Positions 34,225 to 43,931 are shown, counted from the stretch's first letter. The stretch: 64,000 nucleotides of DNA from an uncultured Gemmiger sp. (GCA_944386225.1 CALXAH010000013.1:1-64000), one strand, 5' to 3'. The notes: generated from the letters alone by a model not told the origin. Translations and numbers: made by a program.

Positions 34225-35028
34225 TCAGCCTTCTTCGCTGTCCAGCCGCTCCCCCTGCACCGCGTGCATGACTACCCGGTTGCCCTGGGCCGCCCCCACG
34301 CTGTTGCAGGTGGACAGGGTCATCACCGGCTTTGTGCCGTCCACCTCTACCCCCATGTCATAGAGGGAGCGGTCCTTCATCCCCTGCACAAAGGCGGTGA
34401 AATCCTCGCCGGGCAGATAGCCCACCATGTACACGCCCGGGTCGGTGCTCAGCACCTTCTCGATGGAAAACACGTCATACTGCCAGATCCCCTCCGGCGT
34501 GTAGAGAACAAAGGAGGCCTCGCCCCCATTTTCCAGAAAGAAAGATTCCTCCAGATAGCTTTTCAGCCGCCCGAACATGGAGCCGTCCTTCATGTTGTGC
34601 CCATACACAATGGCATGCCAGTCCAGAATGCCCTCGTTGTTCGCCTCCAGAAAGATGCTGCCGCCGTTGTTCCAGGTGCCATCCGGCAGGGCACGCAGAT
34701 ACTGGGTGTTGGTGCTCCCGTGCACAATGGGGAAATCAATGTTCATCAGCGGCCACTGGATCCAGCCCACCACGTCGGGCCAATCCTGGCGCAGGGCGTC
34801 AAAATCCACATCCAGCAGCGCGGGGCCGCTCTCCTCTTCCGGCGTGCTCGCGGCCGGGGCGGTGTACTGCTGCTGCATCTGGTCAAAGGCCCGGGCACTC
34901 TGCCGGTATCCCCACCAGGTCCATACCATCATGCCCAGCGCGCCCAGGGCCACCAGCCCCGCCACGATCTGTACAAACAGCCACAGCCGGTCGCTGCGGC
35001 CGGATTTTTTCTTGTCTTTTTTCTCCAT
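34225..35028 (-). CDS. srtB: Class B sortase
   Basis: 267 residues. One N-terminal transmembrane helix (about 17-40) is followed by the sortase barrel. The catalytic triad is visible: His144 (IVYGHNMKDGSMFGRL), Cys241 (VMTLSTCN) and Arg251 (NRVVMH). The long segment between the His and Cys strands and the HNMKDGSMF motif are class B features. It joins sorting-signal proteins to peptidoglycan or other acceptors. No substrate gene is adjacent; the closest sorting-type C-terminus is in the 44913-45692 protein. The start is ATG 35028 behind AGAGAGGAA. Confidence 0.9.
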   Translation of the reverse strand: MEKKDKKKSGRSDRLWLFVQIVAGLVALGALGMMVWTWWGYRQSARAFDQMQQQYTAPAASTPEEESGPALLDVDFDALRQDWPDVVGWIQWPLMNIDFPIVHGSTNTQYLRALPDGTWNNGGSIFLEANNEGILDWHAIVYGHNMKDGSMFGRLKSYLEESFFLENGGEASFVLYTPEGIWQYDVFSIEKVLSTDPGVYMVGYLPGEDFTAFVQGMKDRSLYDMGVEVDGTKPVMTLSTCNSVGAAQGNRVVMHAVQGERLDSEEG

Positions 35029-35190
35029 CGGGTCGTAAGTTCCTCTCTGTCTGTGTTGCCGGCAAGGCCCCTGCCTCTTCCTCCGCAGCGGAAGCCTTGC
35101 GCTGCCATGTATTCAGTATACGCCCTCCGCCCGTTGGCTGACAAGTCCATTCCGGCAGAAAAGCGGGACGATTCCGGCGGGCACAGCGAA

Positions 35191-35223
35191 CACCGGCCGC
35201 ATCCTGAACGGATACGGCCGGTG
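35191..35223 (-). terminator. Terminator of the M24 gene
   Basis: CACCGGCCG/CGGCCGGTG arms with an inner ATCC/GGAT pairing; TGCTGTTTT flanks one side. Confidence 0.65.
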
Positions 35224-35295
35224 CTGTTTTGCGTGTTTATGTACTATCCGGATTGCCGCCCACGGTCAGCGCCGTGCAACGGCAGAGCAGCCTGC

Positions 35296-36474
35296 TCAGA
35301 AACCAAGTTCATACAGCGCACCCAGCGGGCCGCTGAGAGGTTCAACCCCGTTTTCCCGGATGCAGATCCCGGTTTCAAAGCGGCACCCGAAATGATCCGC
35401 CAGCAGGAAATTATCCATCTGATAGGTATAACCGGGCTGCACCGCATAGTCCGGATCGTCGTTGCGTGGACGGTATTCCTCCACCTCGGCCAGCCCTACC
35501 CCGTGCAGCGGATCGTAGACGTAGTGGCGTTCCATGCCGGCCTCGGCAAACAGGGCCTCATAGGCCCGATTGAATTCCACCATCTGCATACCGGCCCGGG
35601 CGTTCTCCCGTGTCCAGATATGAACGCGGCGGGCAAATTCCACCAGCTGGCGCTGTTCGGGGGTGAACCGGCCCATGCTTACCGGAACGCCGATGGAACC
35701 GCAATCGCCGTCCACACTGGCCGACAGACCCAGCTGCACAAAACTGTCCCGGCCCAGCACCCGGTACGCGGAAGGACGTCCCAGCGGGTACCGGGTAGTC
35801 AGGTCGGAAAACGCATAGTTGGGCATACCGTCGGTCTCGGCGCCGTTGGCATAGATCACGCCATGGGCGATGCCCAGCAGATTGCATTCGGTCATGCCGG
35901 GGCGCATCTGCTCCAGACATGCCTGGGTGGCCAGTTCAATGATGCGGTAGCTCTCTTTCAGACAGGCGATCTCCGCTTCGCTCTTTTTGGCACGCAGCAC
36001 CCGCATGATTTCCGGCGCATAGCTGATGCGGGCCAGCGGCATCTCCTCCCGAAGCGCTTCCAGGATAGTGACTGTGGTGTCGATGGGATTGCCCAGCCCA
36101 ATATGAAGGCGTACATCCCGCAGACCCAGCGAACGGAACACCTCGGCAAAACTGCCGATCACAAACTTGCCCGGGATGGGATCCATGCTGGAACGGAAGC
36201 TGTTCAGCGGGATTACCGTATCAACCCGGCTGAAATGCCGGCAATAGGTAAGCCCTTCCGGGCCCGTAAGCATGGCGGCGCGCCCATCGGCGGTGATCAC
36301 CACGCCCAGCCGTTCCCATACCGGGGTAACGCCGGTGAAGTACCGTACATTCTGGAAATCGCCCTCACTTCCGCAGACCAGCAGCGCGTCAAAGCCCCGC
36401 TCTGCTACAGCCTGCGCGGCCCGCTGTACCCGTTGGGCATACTCGCCGTCGGGGATTCGGATGGTGGTAGACAT
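35296..36474 (-). CDS. M24 (creatinase/aminopeptidase P-like) family protein with degraded metal site
   Basis: 392 residues. The N-terminal creatinase domain (about 1-150) and C-terminal pita-bread domain are intact in outline: VLRAKKSEAEIACLKESYRI, HGVGLAEVEEYRP and FETGICIREN. The first two metal ligands, normally in a D-x-G-x-G-Y-x-x-D motif, are not conserved (VQLGLSASVDGDCGSIG). The protein is therefore more likely creatinase-like or otherwise metal-independent than an active Xaa-Pro peptidase. It follows the SorC regulator by 24 bp and belongs to the sugar-type island. Confidence 0.75.
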   Translation of the reverse strand: MSTTIRIPDGEYAQRVQRAAQAVAERGFDALLVCGSEGDFQNVRYFTGVTPVWERLGVVITADGRAAMLTGPEGLTYCRHFSRVDTVIPLNSFRSSMDPIPGKFVIGSFAEVFRSLGLRDVRLHIGLGNPIDTTVTILEALREEMPLARISYAPEIMRVLRAKKSEAEIACLKESYRIIELATQACLEQMRPGMTECNLLGIAHGVIYANGAETDGMPNYAFSDLTTRYPLGRPSAYRVLGRDSFVQLGLSASVDGDCGSIGVPVSMGRFTPEQRQLVEFARRVHIWTRENARAGMQMVEFNRAYEALFAEAGMERHYVYDPLHGVGLAEVEEYRPRNDDPDYAVQPGYTYQMDNFLLADHFGCRFETGICIRENGVEPLSGPLGALYELGF

Positions 36475-36498
36475 AGAATTGCAGCTCCTTTCTTTTGG

Positions 36499-37485
36499 TT
36501 AATGCGGCGAGGAAGGATGTTCCTTCGCCGTAACTTCGGTTATGTGGCGGTTCAGCTGAACCGCCAGATTTTCGCCGATCACCAGCACATTGACAAGCTT
36601 GGCCTGCAGGATACTCAGCACTGCCTGGCGGGAATATTTCCTATAGGCAATCCCAATGGAGTATCCGACCTTCTGCAGCTGGGCCGGTTCGATCGCCAGG
36701 ATCCGGTCCTGGATTCCAGCGTTGCAGGAAACGCCTTCCTGGTTGTAGTAATGGCCGCACACGCTTGCCACCACCCCTACCTCGCTGAGCTGCAGGATAT
36801 CTGCGGAGGAAAGCAGCGCCTGCGGTTCATTGCGGGGCGCATAGAAAACAGGGCGTTCAATTTCAAAAACCGCCACATCCAACTCGCCGTATTTCTTTTC
36901 GATCCGGTTCAGGATATCGCTGTTGAACAGATCCTGCTTGGTCATTTTTGATTTGACCATCAGCGGTGTGTTGAGCACATACCCGTGCCCGTTCAGCTTG
37001 GCGCAGTACAGCGATATCAGGCCGCCGCTTTCATCCATGGTGGCCAGCGGCGATACCGCCCCCTGCAGCTGCACCACATCCACCGCGATATGCTGGGAAT
37101 TGTTCAGGCTTCGGCCGGTATAGTAGCAGGCCCGGCCGCGGGCTACCCCCAGCGTCATGCCGTCCCGCAGAATCTGCATCAGGTACATGCTCAGACGCTC
37201 GCCGATGTTGCGGCAGATGCGGTCGTGCGAGGGGGCGGACGGTACAATGATCACATCCCGCAGGCCGAAATGCAGCTGGATCAGGCGGGCCATCTTTGTG
37301 TGTTCCGATATGGTATCGTGCACGGTGATTTCCACAATGCCGTCCGCGATGCACTTTTTCAGGATCCGGGAAATATTGGAACGGCTCATGCCGGTTACCT
37401 GCGCGATATGTTCCTGGGAATCGCCGTTCACGTAATACATTTTGGCCACTGTAATGGCCAGCTGTTTTCGCTTTTCCGAGTTCAA
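36499..37485 (-). CDS. SorC/DeoR-type sugar-binding transcriptional regulator
   Basis: 328 residues. The N-terminal helix-turn-helix (KRKQLAITVAKMYYVNGDSQEHIAQVTGMSRSNISRILKKC) and SorC effector-binding domain (about 60-315) are present. The frame opens with TTG at 37485, and no ribosome binding site is visible upstream. Homology starts at once, so the start may have been lost or replaced when the neighbouring kinase was damaged. It is expected to sense a sugar phosphate and control the ABC importer of the island. Confidence 0.8.
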   Translation of the reverse strand: MNSEKRKQLAITVAKMYYVNGDSQEHIAQVTGMSRSNISRILKKCIADGIVEITVHDTISEHTKMARLIQLHFGLRDVIIVPSAPSHDRICRNIGERLSMYLMQILRDGMTLGVARGRACYYTGRSLNNSQHIAVDVVQLQGAVSPLATMDESGGLISLYCAKLNGHGYVLNTPLMVKSKMTKQDLFNSDILNRIEKKYGELDVAVFEIERPVFYAPRNEPQALLSSADILQLSEVGVVASVCGHYYNQEGVSCNAGIQDRILAIEPAQLQKVGYSIGIAYRKYSRQAVLSILQAKLVNVLVIGENLAVQLNRHITEVTAKEHPSSPH

Positions 37486-37490
37486 CGGGC

Positions 37491-38432
37491 TGTGCTACTT
37501 ATAAATTTGTAGAGGCGGGCGACTGGGTCGTATGGCTGCTGACCGGCAAACTGACCACCAGCACCTGTATGGCAGGCTATAAAGCCTTCTGGAGCCCGGA
37601 AGAGGGTTATCCCAGCCGGGAATTCTTTGCCGCGGTGGATCCCGCCCCGCAGGACATTGCCGACAAGGCGATTCAGGATGTTTATACCGTAGGCACACGG
37701 GCAGGCGGGCTGACCGAGGAAATGGCCCGGATCACCGGCCTGCAGGCGGGTACCAGCGTGGCCGTATCCATGATTGATGCCCACGCCGCCGGGCCGGCGG
37801 TAGGCGTACTGCAGGACGATTCCATGGTGCTGGCTATGGGCACCTCCCTGTGTCACATCCTGGTAAACCGAAAAGAGGTGTTGCTGGAAGGGATCGGCGG
37901 CGTGGTACGGGATGGTGTGGTGCCCGGGTATTACGGCTATGAGGCCGGCCAGGCCGCTGTAGGCGACATCTACAACTGGTTCATCAGCAATCTGGCTTCT
38001 GCCGATTGTTTTGAGCAATCCGCGGAAGATAACATCAGCCCGCTGGCGGTAATGGACGCCCGGGCAGCCCGGCTGAGGCCCGGCGAAAGCGGCCTGCTGG
38101 CACTGGACTGGTGGAACGGAAACCGTTCTATGCTGAACAACGCCAACCTGTCCGGCCTGTCACAGGGCACGGCCTACGGCGCCGCCATGTACGGGATGGT
38201 AGCAGCCGGCGCAGCAGCCGGCGGATTTGATACGATGGATCAGGCCATGCGGGCGCTGGCCAAACCACCGCTTAAAAGCTACCGGCCGGATATGCAGGCA
38301 CATCAGGTCTACTCCCGCATCTTTGCGTGGTATCTGCGGGTACAGCAGTTCTTCGGGGTGGAGAACCGTGACATCATGCAGGGCCTCAAAGAGATCAAGG
38401 CAATGTGCAACCAACAGGAATCCGCCAAATAG
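37491..38432 (+). pseudogene. FGGY-type ribulokinase-like gene, truncated at 5' end and with an internal deletion
   Basis: The reading frame aligns with ribulokinases only from YKFVEAGDWVVWLLTG onward; the in-frame sequence before it has no start signal and meets the opposite-strand regulator start. The N-terminal roughly 200 residues (ATP-binding half) are absent. In the C-terminal half, NANLSGL is followed directly by SQGTAYGAAMYGMVAAG at base 38159/38160, skipping the block of about 90 residues that holds the second FGGY signature (CGGxxxKNPLLMQIYADVTGR in homologues). The first ATG is 37569. It is unlikely to be active. Either two real deletions or an assembly join would explain it. Confidence 0.8.
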
Positions 38433-38449
38433 AAAGGAGCTTGACAGCC

Positions 38450-39232
38450 ATGGCGAACACGGAAAGGACCATCCACAAAGGTGAAGTTGTGATCGAAGCC
38501 CGTGATATCGTAAAGAAATACGGGCATCTGCAGGCGCTGAAAGGCGCCTCGCTGAAGGTGTACGCCGGCGAGGTCACCGCGCTGCCGGGCGACAATGGTG
38601 CGGGCAAGTCCACCCTGGTAAACATCATCTGCGGCGCGATCCCCAAAACATCCGGCCAGATCTTTTGCCGCGGGCAGGAAGTGGAAATGCAGTCTATCCA
38701 GTATGCCCAGCAGCTGGGCATACAGACGGTGTACCAGGATCTGGCGCTGGCCCCCGACCTGAACGTGCCCAACAATATCTTCCTGGGGCGTGAGATCATC
38801 AAAAACAGCTTTTTCGGCCGCTTGTTCAAGCTGCTGGACATGAAGCAGATGGCCAACATCAGCCGGGCCCATCTGGCAGACCTGGGCATTGGTCTGAAAT
38901 CCATGACCGTGCCGGTCAAGTCCCTTTCCGGCGGCGAACGTCAGGCGCTGGCCGTAGCCAAGGCTGTGGCCTGGTGCGAGTCCATCCTGATCATGGACGA
39001 GCCCACCGCGGCGCTGGGCGCCCGCCAGCAGGCGCTTGTTTACTCGGCCATGCGGGCAGCCGCCGACAAAAACCTGGGGGTTCTGGTTATATCCCATGAC
39101 ATTCCCAAAATGCTGGAGGTGGCCGACCGCATCTGTATCATGCGGCAGGGTGAAGTCATCGCGGATCTGGTAGCAAAGGAAACCAACCTGCAAACCGTGC
39201 TTTCACTGATGCTTACGGGACAGGCGGGATGA
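38450..39232 (+). CDS. Sugar ABC transporter ATP-binding protein (single-domain)
   Basis: 260 residues. Walker A GDNGAGKST (about 44-52), signature SLSGGERQALAVAKAVA, Walker B ILIMDEPTAALG and H-loop VISHD. The length is half that of the usual two-domain RbsA-type ATPases, as in FrcA-like systems. The start is ATG 38450 behind AAAGGAG, 17 bp after the kinase stop. It energises the importer formed with the next two genes. Confidence 0.9.
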   Translation: MANTERTIHKGEVVIEARDIVKKYGHLQALKGASLKVYAGEVTALPGDNGAGKSTLVNIICGAIPKTSGQIFCRGQEVEMQSIQYAQQLGIQTVYQDLALAPDLNVPNNIFLGREIIKNSFFGRLFKLLDMKQMANISRAHLADLGIGLKSMTVPVKSLSGGERQALAVAKAVAWCESILIMDEPTAALGARQQALVYSAMRAAADKNLGVLVISHDIPKMLEVADRICIMRQGEVIADLVAKETNLQTVLSLMLTGQAG

Positions 39233-39256
39233 TCAAACCACAAAGGAGGAAAAAAC

Positions 39257-40369
39257 ATGTCCAAAGAATCCAACGTCACGCCGGAAAAAAAGGCGTCCGA
39301 GCAGCGCTCTGTGGATGAGATCCTGCATTCCAAGGGCGTGTCCAGCGTAGCGCAGAAAGAAAAAACTCCGCTGCAGAATTTCCTTAGCTCCTCCATGGCC
39401 TTTGTAATCGGTATGGAAATCCTGCTGGTACTCGTATTCGGCGTGTTGTCCGACCACGGCACCTTCCTCACACTGGACAACATGATGAACATTCTCATGA
39501 ACTCCGCCCAGATGTGCATTCTGGCGGTGGGCCTTACCTTTGTAATCAGCAGCGGCTACTTTGATCTGTCGGTAGGCATGAACCTGATCCTGTGTTCGGT
39601 TGCCGCTGCCAAGATTTTCAAGATCGTGGCCGGTACGCCGGAGCAGATCAGCAACGGAGAATATCCCCACATGGCCGCGGGCATTGTGGCGGGCTGCCTG
39701 GCCGCGTTGGTCATCGGTATGCTGGGCGGCGCTTTCAACGCCTTTGCCACATCCAAGCTCAAACTGGTTCCCTTTATCGCCACCCTGGCCAGCATGTACA
39801 TTCTGCAGGGCATTGCTATGGTTATCTGCAACGGCGCCCAGGAAAAGCTGCTGCCCCGTGCTTTCCAGACCTACTTTGGCCACGCCAGACTGTGGGGGGT
39901 TATCCCGTATCAGGTCATTGCCGCGGTACTGATCGGTGTTCTGCTGCATTTCGTGATGAAGTACACCCAGTTTGGCCTGCATGTGCGGGCAATGGGTTCC
40001 AACCGGGAGTCAGCCCGCCGTGCCGGTATCCGCATTGATCTGGACACCTTCAAGATCTATATGCTTATGGGCGCGCTGGCCGGCATCGCAGGCCTGTTCG
40101 ACGTTTCCCGTTTTGCCACCACCAACCCCTCCGGCCACACCACCGACGGCATGATGGCCATTATGGCCGTGGTTATGGGCGGCACCAGTATGAAAGGCGG
40201 CATTGCTTCGGTCAGCGGCACCATGCTGGCCGTGCTGATCCCCGTAACCCTGCAGATCGGTATGATCGTGCTGGGTATCAACTCCTTCTACCAGCTCATC
40301 GCTATCGGCATTTTCCTGATCATCGCCGTGTACATGGACTATGTGCGCAACATGAAGCCCAAGAACTGA
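39257..40369 (+). CDS. Sugar ABC transporter permease (RbsC-like)
   Basis: 370 residues. A 50-residue polar N-terminal extension precedes eight to ten membrane helices of the BPD_transp_2 family. Signature parts are ILAVGLTFVISSGYFDLSVGMNL, LGGAFNAFATSKLKLVPFIATLASMYILQGIA and MGSNRESARRAGIRIDLDTFKIYMLMGALAGIAGLFD. The start is ATG 39257 behind AAAGGAGG. It pairs with the upstream ATPase and downstream binding protein. Confidence 0.92.
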   Translation: MSKESNVTPEKKASEQRSVDEILHSKGVSSVAQKEKTPLQNFLSSSMAFVIGMEILLVLVFGVLSDHGTFLTLDNMMNILMNSAQMCILAVGLTFVISSGYFDLSVGMNLILCSVAAAKIFKIVAGTPEQISNGEYPHMAAGIVAGCLAALVIGMLGGAFNAFATSKLKLVPFIATLASMYILQGIAMVICNGAQEKLLPRAFQTYFGHARLWGVIPYQVIAAVLIGVLLHFVMKYTQFGLHVRAMGSNRESARRAGIRIDLDTFKIYMLMGALAGIAGLFDVSRFATTNPSGHTTDGMMAIMAVVMGGTSMKGGIASVSGTMLAVLIPVTLQIGMIVLGINSFYQLIAIGIFLIIAVYMDYVRNMKPKN

Positions 40370-40436
40370 CATCGGATCAGACCCGCAGGCAAGCGGGTAT
40401 GAAAATAAACCGGCAAAGAGAAACAAGGAGGTCACT

Positions 40437-41495
40437 ATGAAAAAGAGAATGGTATGGATCCTGGCCGCGCTCATGATCATCGCCGCTCTGGCAGGCTGCG
40501 GGCAAACGCCGGCCGGCAGTTCTGAACCCTCCGGACAGAACAGCGCATCTCCGGATGCCTCTTCTGCCGCCGGCGGCAGCGACGAAGACCGTCTGTACAT
40601 CGCCGCGGTAGCGGCTGAGGTGGGCATCCCCTATTTCACCACTATGCAGTGGGGCGCTATGGATGCGGCCGCCGACTACAATGTGGAACTGTACTGGACC
40701 GGCCCCGCTGAATGGGATTTCAGCAAACAGCAGACCTTTATCGACGGTGTGGTTGTCACCAATCCGGACGCCATGATGCTGGTTCCCACCGACAACGCCG
40801 CCCTTGTTACCTATGTGGACGAATGGATGAACGAGGGTATCCCGGTGATCTGCACCGACCTGATCCTGGCAGAGCATGTGGATCTGGTGGGTTACAGCTC
40901 CGATCCTTACTCCGGCGGCGCGGAAGCCGCCCGTCAGTTCTACGCCCAGAACGGTGATGGCGGTGTTTACCTGCCGGTCGGCACCAACCCCGGCGCGTAC
41001 GGCGCCAACCTGCGAGTACAGGGCTTTGTGGAAACCATTCAGGAACTGGATAAGGACTGCACCATCCTGGATACCGTATACCCCGGCAACGACGCCAACA
41101 AGGCCGCCCAGCTGGTCAGCGCGGCCCTCACCGGTAACCCGGATATGACCGGTATCTTTGTGGCAACCTCCGCCCCCGCCTCGGGCGCGGCTTCCGCTGT
41201 GATTGAAGCGGGCAAGAGCGGCGTGGTCAAGGTTTGCTCCTTCGACGCTGATCCTCAGCAGATTCTGGATCTGAAGGCCGGTACCTACGATGTGCTGATC
41301 GCCCAGGATCCCTATCAGATGGGCTATGACGCGATCATGAATCTGGCCAAATATTGCCGCGGCGCACTGACCGACGAAGACTTCACCGAAGCGGCCGTCT
41401 ACTATGAGATGAAGGCCCTGACCCGCGAAAACGTGGACGATCCGGAAAACGCCAAGTTCAAGTACATTGCCGAGCTGTCCGAAGACGGCTATTGA
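40437..41495 (+). CDS. Sugar ABC transporter substrate-binding lipoprotein (Peripla_BP_4)
   Basis: 352 residues. A lipoprotein signal (AALAGCG, Cys about 20) and Ser-rich linker precede a type I periplasmic-binding fold starting LYIAAVAAEVGIPYFTTMQWGAMDAAADYNVELYWTGP. The ribose/xylose-type family is clear; the precise sugar cannot be told. The start is ATG 40437 behind AAGGAGG. It is part of the operon with the ATPase and permease. Confidence 0.9.
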   Translation: MKKRMVWILAALMIIAALAGCGQTPAGSSEPSGQNSASPDASSAAGGSDEDRLYIAAVAAEVGIPYFTTMQWGAMDAAADYNVELYWTGPAEWDFSKQQTFIDGVVVTNPDAMMLVPTDNAALVTYVDEWMNEGIPVICTDLILAEHVDLVGYSSDPYSGGAEAARQFYAQNGDGGVYLPVGTNPGAYGANLRVQGFVETIQELDKDCTILDTVYPGNDANKAAQLVSAALTGNPDMTGIFVATSAPASGAASAVIEAGKSGVVKVCSFDADPQQILDLKAGTYDVLIAQDPYQMGYDAIMNLAKYCRGALTDEDFTEAAVYYEMKALTRENVDDPENAKFKYIAELSEDGY

Positions 41496-41562
41496 TCCTG
41501 ATGCATCGCTCACGGCCTGCCCGTGAATCAATACCATCATTTGAAAAGGAGTGTTTTGTATT

Positions 41563-42336
41563 ATGGCTTACAAGATTCTGTATGTGGGAGATACCCAGGT
41601 CAACGTGCAGACTTCCATCAAAGGTATCGATAGCTGGACCTTTACCTATTACAGCGATTCCGCCCGGTATCTGCGCAATGCGCTGAACGCCGCAGACGAC
41701 ATCGAGTGCACCCATATTCCCTCCATGAACTGCATCGCGGACATGCCTTCCACGGCGGAAGAGATGAAGCAGTATGACGCCATCATCGTCAGCGACGTGG
41801 GCTACAACAACATCGTGTTGCAGCCCGGCAACGTACAGCCGTTCCGGGTTCCCATGGGTCCGGACCGCGTCAAGGCGCTGTGCCAGTACGTCCAGGAAGG
41901 CGGCGGCTTTATGATGATCGGCGGCTGGCTGTCCTTCTCCGGCATGCAGGGTAAGGGCATGTACGGCGGCACCAAGGTGGAGGATCTGCTTCCTGTTACC
42001 TGCGAGCCCCGCGGCGCCGACGACCGTATGGAGATCACGGAAGGCTACTCCATGCAGATTGACGATCCCGAGCACCCCATTGTAAAAGGGATCAGCTGGG
42101 ATGTGCCCTACCTGTTTGTGGGCTACAATAAAGTCCACCTGCGGCCGGACGCCCATCTGGTTGCCTCCTATGACGGGGATGTACAGATCGCAACCCGCCA
42201 GGTCGGCAAGGGACGCAGCTGCGTGTTCACCTCCGACGTGGGCCCCCACTGGGCCGGCAATTTCCTGGATCACCCGGATTACAACAAGTTCTGGCAGCAG
42301 ATTGCCCGCTGGGTGGCCGGCGGCTATCCGGACTGA
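41563..42336 (+). CDS. ThuA/GATase1-like protein
   Basis: 257 residues. The class I glutamine-amidotransferase-like fold is visible (KILYVGDTQVNVQTSIKGID, YDAIIVSDVGYNN, VQEGGGFMMIGGWLSFSG, VGKGRSCVFTSDVGPHWAGNFLDHPDYNKFWQQIARWV). It resembles trehalose-utilisation/ThuA and DUF4159-like proteins. The usual nucleophile Cys is not in the elbow, where MIGGW replaces it. ATG 41563 was preferred over 41551 because AAAAGGAG lies 14-20 nt before it. It is the last gene of the sugar import operon and may process the imported glycoside. Confidence 0.75.
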   Translation: MAYKILYVGDTQVNVQTSIKGIDSWTFTYYSDSARYLRNALNAADDIECTHIPSMNCIADMPSTAEEMKQYDAIIVSDVGYNNIVLQPGNVQPFRVPMGPDRVKALCQYVQEGGGFMMIGGWLSFSGMQGKGMYGGTKVEDLLPVTCEPRGADDRMEITEGYSMQIDDPEHPIVKGISWDVPYLFVGYNKVHLRPDAHLVASYDGDVQIATRQVGKGRSCVFTSDVGPHWAGNFLDHPDYNKFWQQIARWVAGGYPD

Positions 42337-42360
42337 TCCATTCCTTCCGCCCGAAACCAA

Positions 42361-42387
42361 AAGCCAGGCCCACGGGCCTGGCTTTTT
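42361..42387 (+). terminator. Terminator of the sugar ABC operon
   Basis: AAGCCAGGCC/GGCCTGGCTT arms followed by TTTTCTG. Confidence 0.85.
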
Positions 42388-42425
42388 CTGTCTGAACGCC
42401 TTGCGGCGTCACGGAGGAACCCGGC

Positions 42426-43592
42426 ATGAAGCATCAAAGCAACCGGATTTTCTTCTTTTTATATCTGTTTTTCTGGTTGGGTGAAAACTGTCTTTCCCAG
42501 TACCTGGGCGTATTTTATGAGCAGCAGGGCCTTACCGGAACGCAGATCGGAATAGTAAGCGGTATATTCAACGGAGCTGTAATCGCAGCGGCGCTGCTCG
42601 TAGGCATGGCGGGCGACGCATTGGGCAACGCCCGCCGTCTCCTGATGCTGCTGTGCGGCGGCATGATCCTGGGTACCGGCCTGTTGTTTTCTGTGCGCGG
42701 CTGGCCTGTGACGCTGCTGGCCGTTGCCGTTTATGGCTTTGCTTATTCTCCTTTCAATGGTATTGCCGACAAGGCATTGATGTCCCGCCTGTCGGCTGCC
42801 CCGCATCTGTTCGGCCGGTATCGGATGGGCGGTACCCTGGGGGCCGGTATCGGGGTTCTGATTGCCGGTGCCCTGGTGGGCCGTACTCCTTTTCTCAGTC
42901 TGTTCGCTGTATATTGGGCGGCGGCTCTGCTCTGCGGCGGATGCACCCTGGCATTGCCGGCCGGTTCCGCGAACGTCCCGGAGGATCGGGTTCATCTGCG
43001 GGATTATGCGCGGATCGTCCGCATGCCCGCCTTTCTTCCGATCTACCTGACCCTGGCCGTCTGGGGCTTCACCGAAAGCGGCGTCATGCAGTTTCAGGCC
43101 CTGCACGTGGCCCGCTGCGGCCTGGACGAGAGCTATACCAGCCTGTTCGTGGCTGCGGCCATGGCGGGAGAGTGCGTAACCTTTGCCCTGGCGCCCCACA
43201 TCATTGCCCGGCTGGGTACGGCTCGAACCGTAGCGCTGGCTTTTTTCCTTCAGTTCTGCCGTATGGGCGCACTGGCTTTACTGGGATTTCTGCCGCTGCC
43301 GCTGGTCATCTTTTGCCAAATTATAGGCGGTGGCGCCTACGCCAGCCTGTATTCCGTTATCACACAGGCCATCAGCGCGCGTTTTCCGGAAAAGGTACGC
43401 TGCTCCGCGCATACCCTCAAGCTTGTGGTAAACCGCGGGATCGGCACCACCTGCGGCTCCCTGCTGCTGGGTGTGCTGTATGAGCGCGGCGCTCTGACCC
43501 AGGCCTATGCCATTCTGGCTCTCACGGCCGGGCTGTACATAGGCATTTCCTTGTTCTATGCCCTGGTCAACCGCACTTCCCGTTTACCGTAA
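42426..43592 (+). CDS. MFS transporter (nucleoside/lactose-permease-like)
   Basis: 388 residues, 12 helices. The N-terminal KHQSNRIFFFLYLFFWLGENCLSQYLGVFYEQQGLTGTQIGIVSGIF resembles the LacY/nucleoside:H+ symporter and MFS_1_like families. A GRYRMGGTLGAGIG motif is in the loop between helices 4 and 5. The start is ATG 42426 behind GGAGGAA. It sits after the sugar operon terminator but on the same strand, so it may be part of the same metabolic island. Confidence 0.85.
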   Translation: MKHQSNRIFFFLYLFFWLGENCLSQYLGVFYEQQGLTGTQIGIVSGIFNGAVIAAALLVGMAGDALGNARRLLMLLCGGMILGTGLLFSVRGWPVTLLAVAVYGFAYSPFNGIADKALMSRLSAAPHLFGRYRMGGTLGAGIGVLIAGALVGRTPFLSLFAVYWAAALLCGGCTLALPAGSANVPEDRVHLRDYARIVRMPAFLPIYLTLAVWGFTESGVMQFQALHVARCGLDESYTSLFVAAAMAGECVTFALAPHIIARLGTARTVALAFFLQFCRMGALALLGFLPLPLVIFCQIIGGGAYASLYSVITQAISARFPEKVRCSAHTLKLVVNRGIGTTCGSLLLGVLYERGALTQAYAILALTAGLYIGISLFYALVNRTSRLP

Positions 43593-43847
43593 TTTGTTAC
43601 ACCCATCCCGCACGGAAAGAGCACTGCCACCATTCCGCAGCATTCCGATCTGCCGTCTTTTTTCATCGCCCGGACGCCGCGGATTCCCCCGCTATACAGA
43701 TGAGCCGGCCTCTGTTGCAAAATTGCGCAAAACACCCTTTTTCCCATGGCATCGGCTTATCCGGCGGTTCCGGTTTCCTTTTCTTCGATCCCCCGCCAAG
43801 AAGCCGCTTCCCGGCGAACAAGGGCATTTCTTTCTGCCCAGCAAAAA

Positions 43848-43886
43848 ACAGGCCCCGGCGTTGCCGCGCCGGGGCCTGTTCTGTTA
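43848..43886. terminator. Bidirectional terminator between MFS and the surface cluster
   Basis: ACAGGCCCCGGCG/CGCCGGGGCCTGT arms with A6 before and TCTGTT after. The preceding 250 bases (43593-43847) hold no recognisable gene or repeat. Confidence 0.85.
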
Positions 43887-43931
43887 AAAATCGCTTTTGC
43901 TCTCTTGATGGGTAGGAATCAATCGGAGAAA

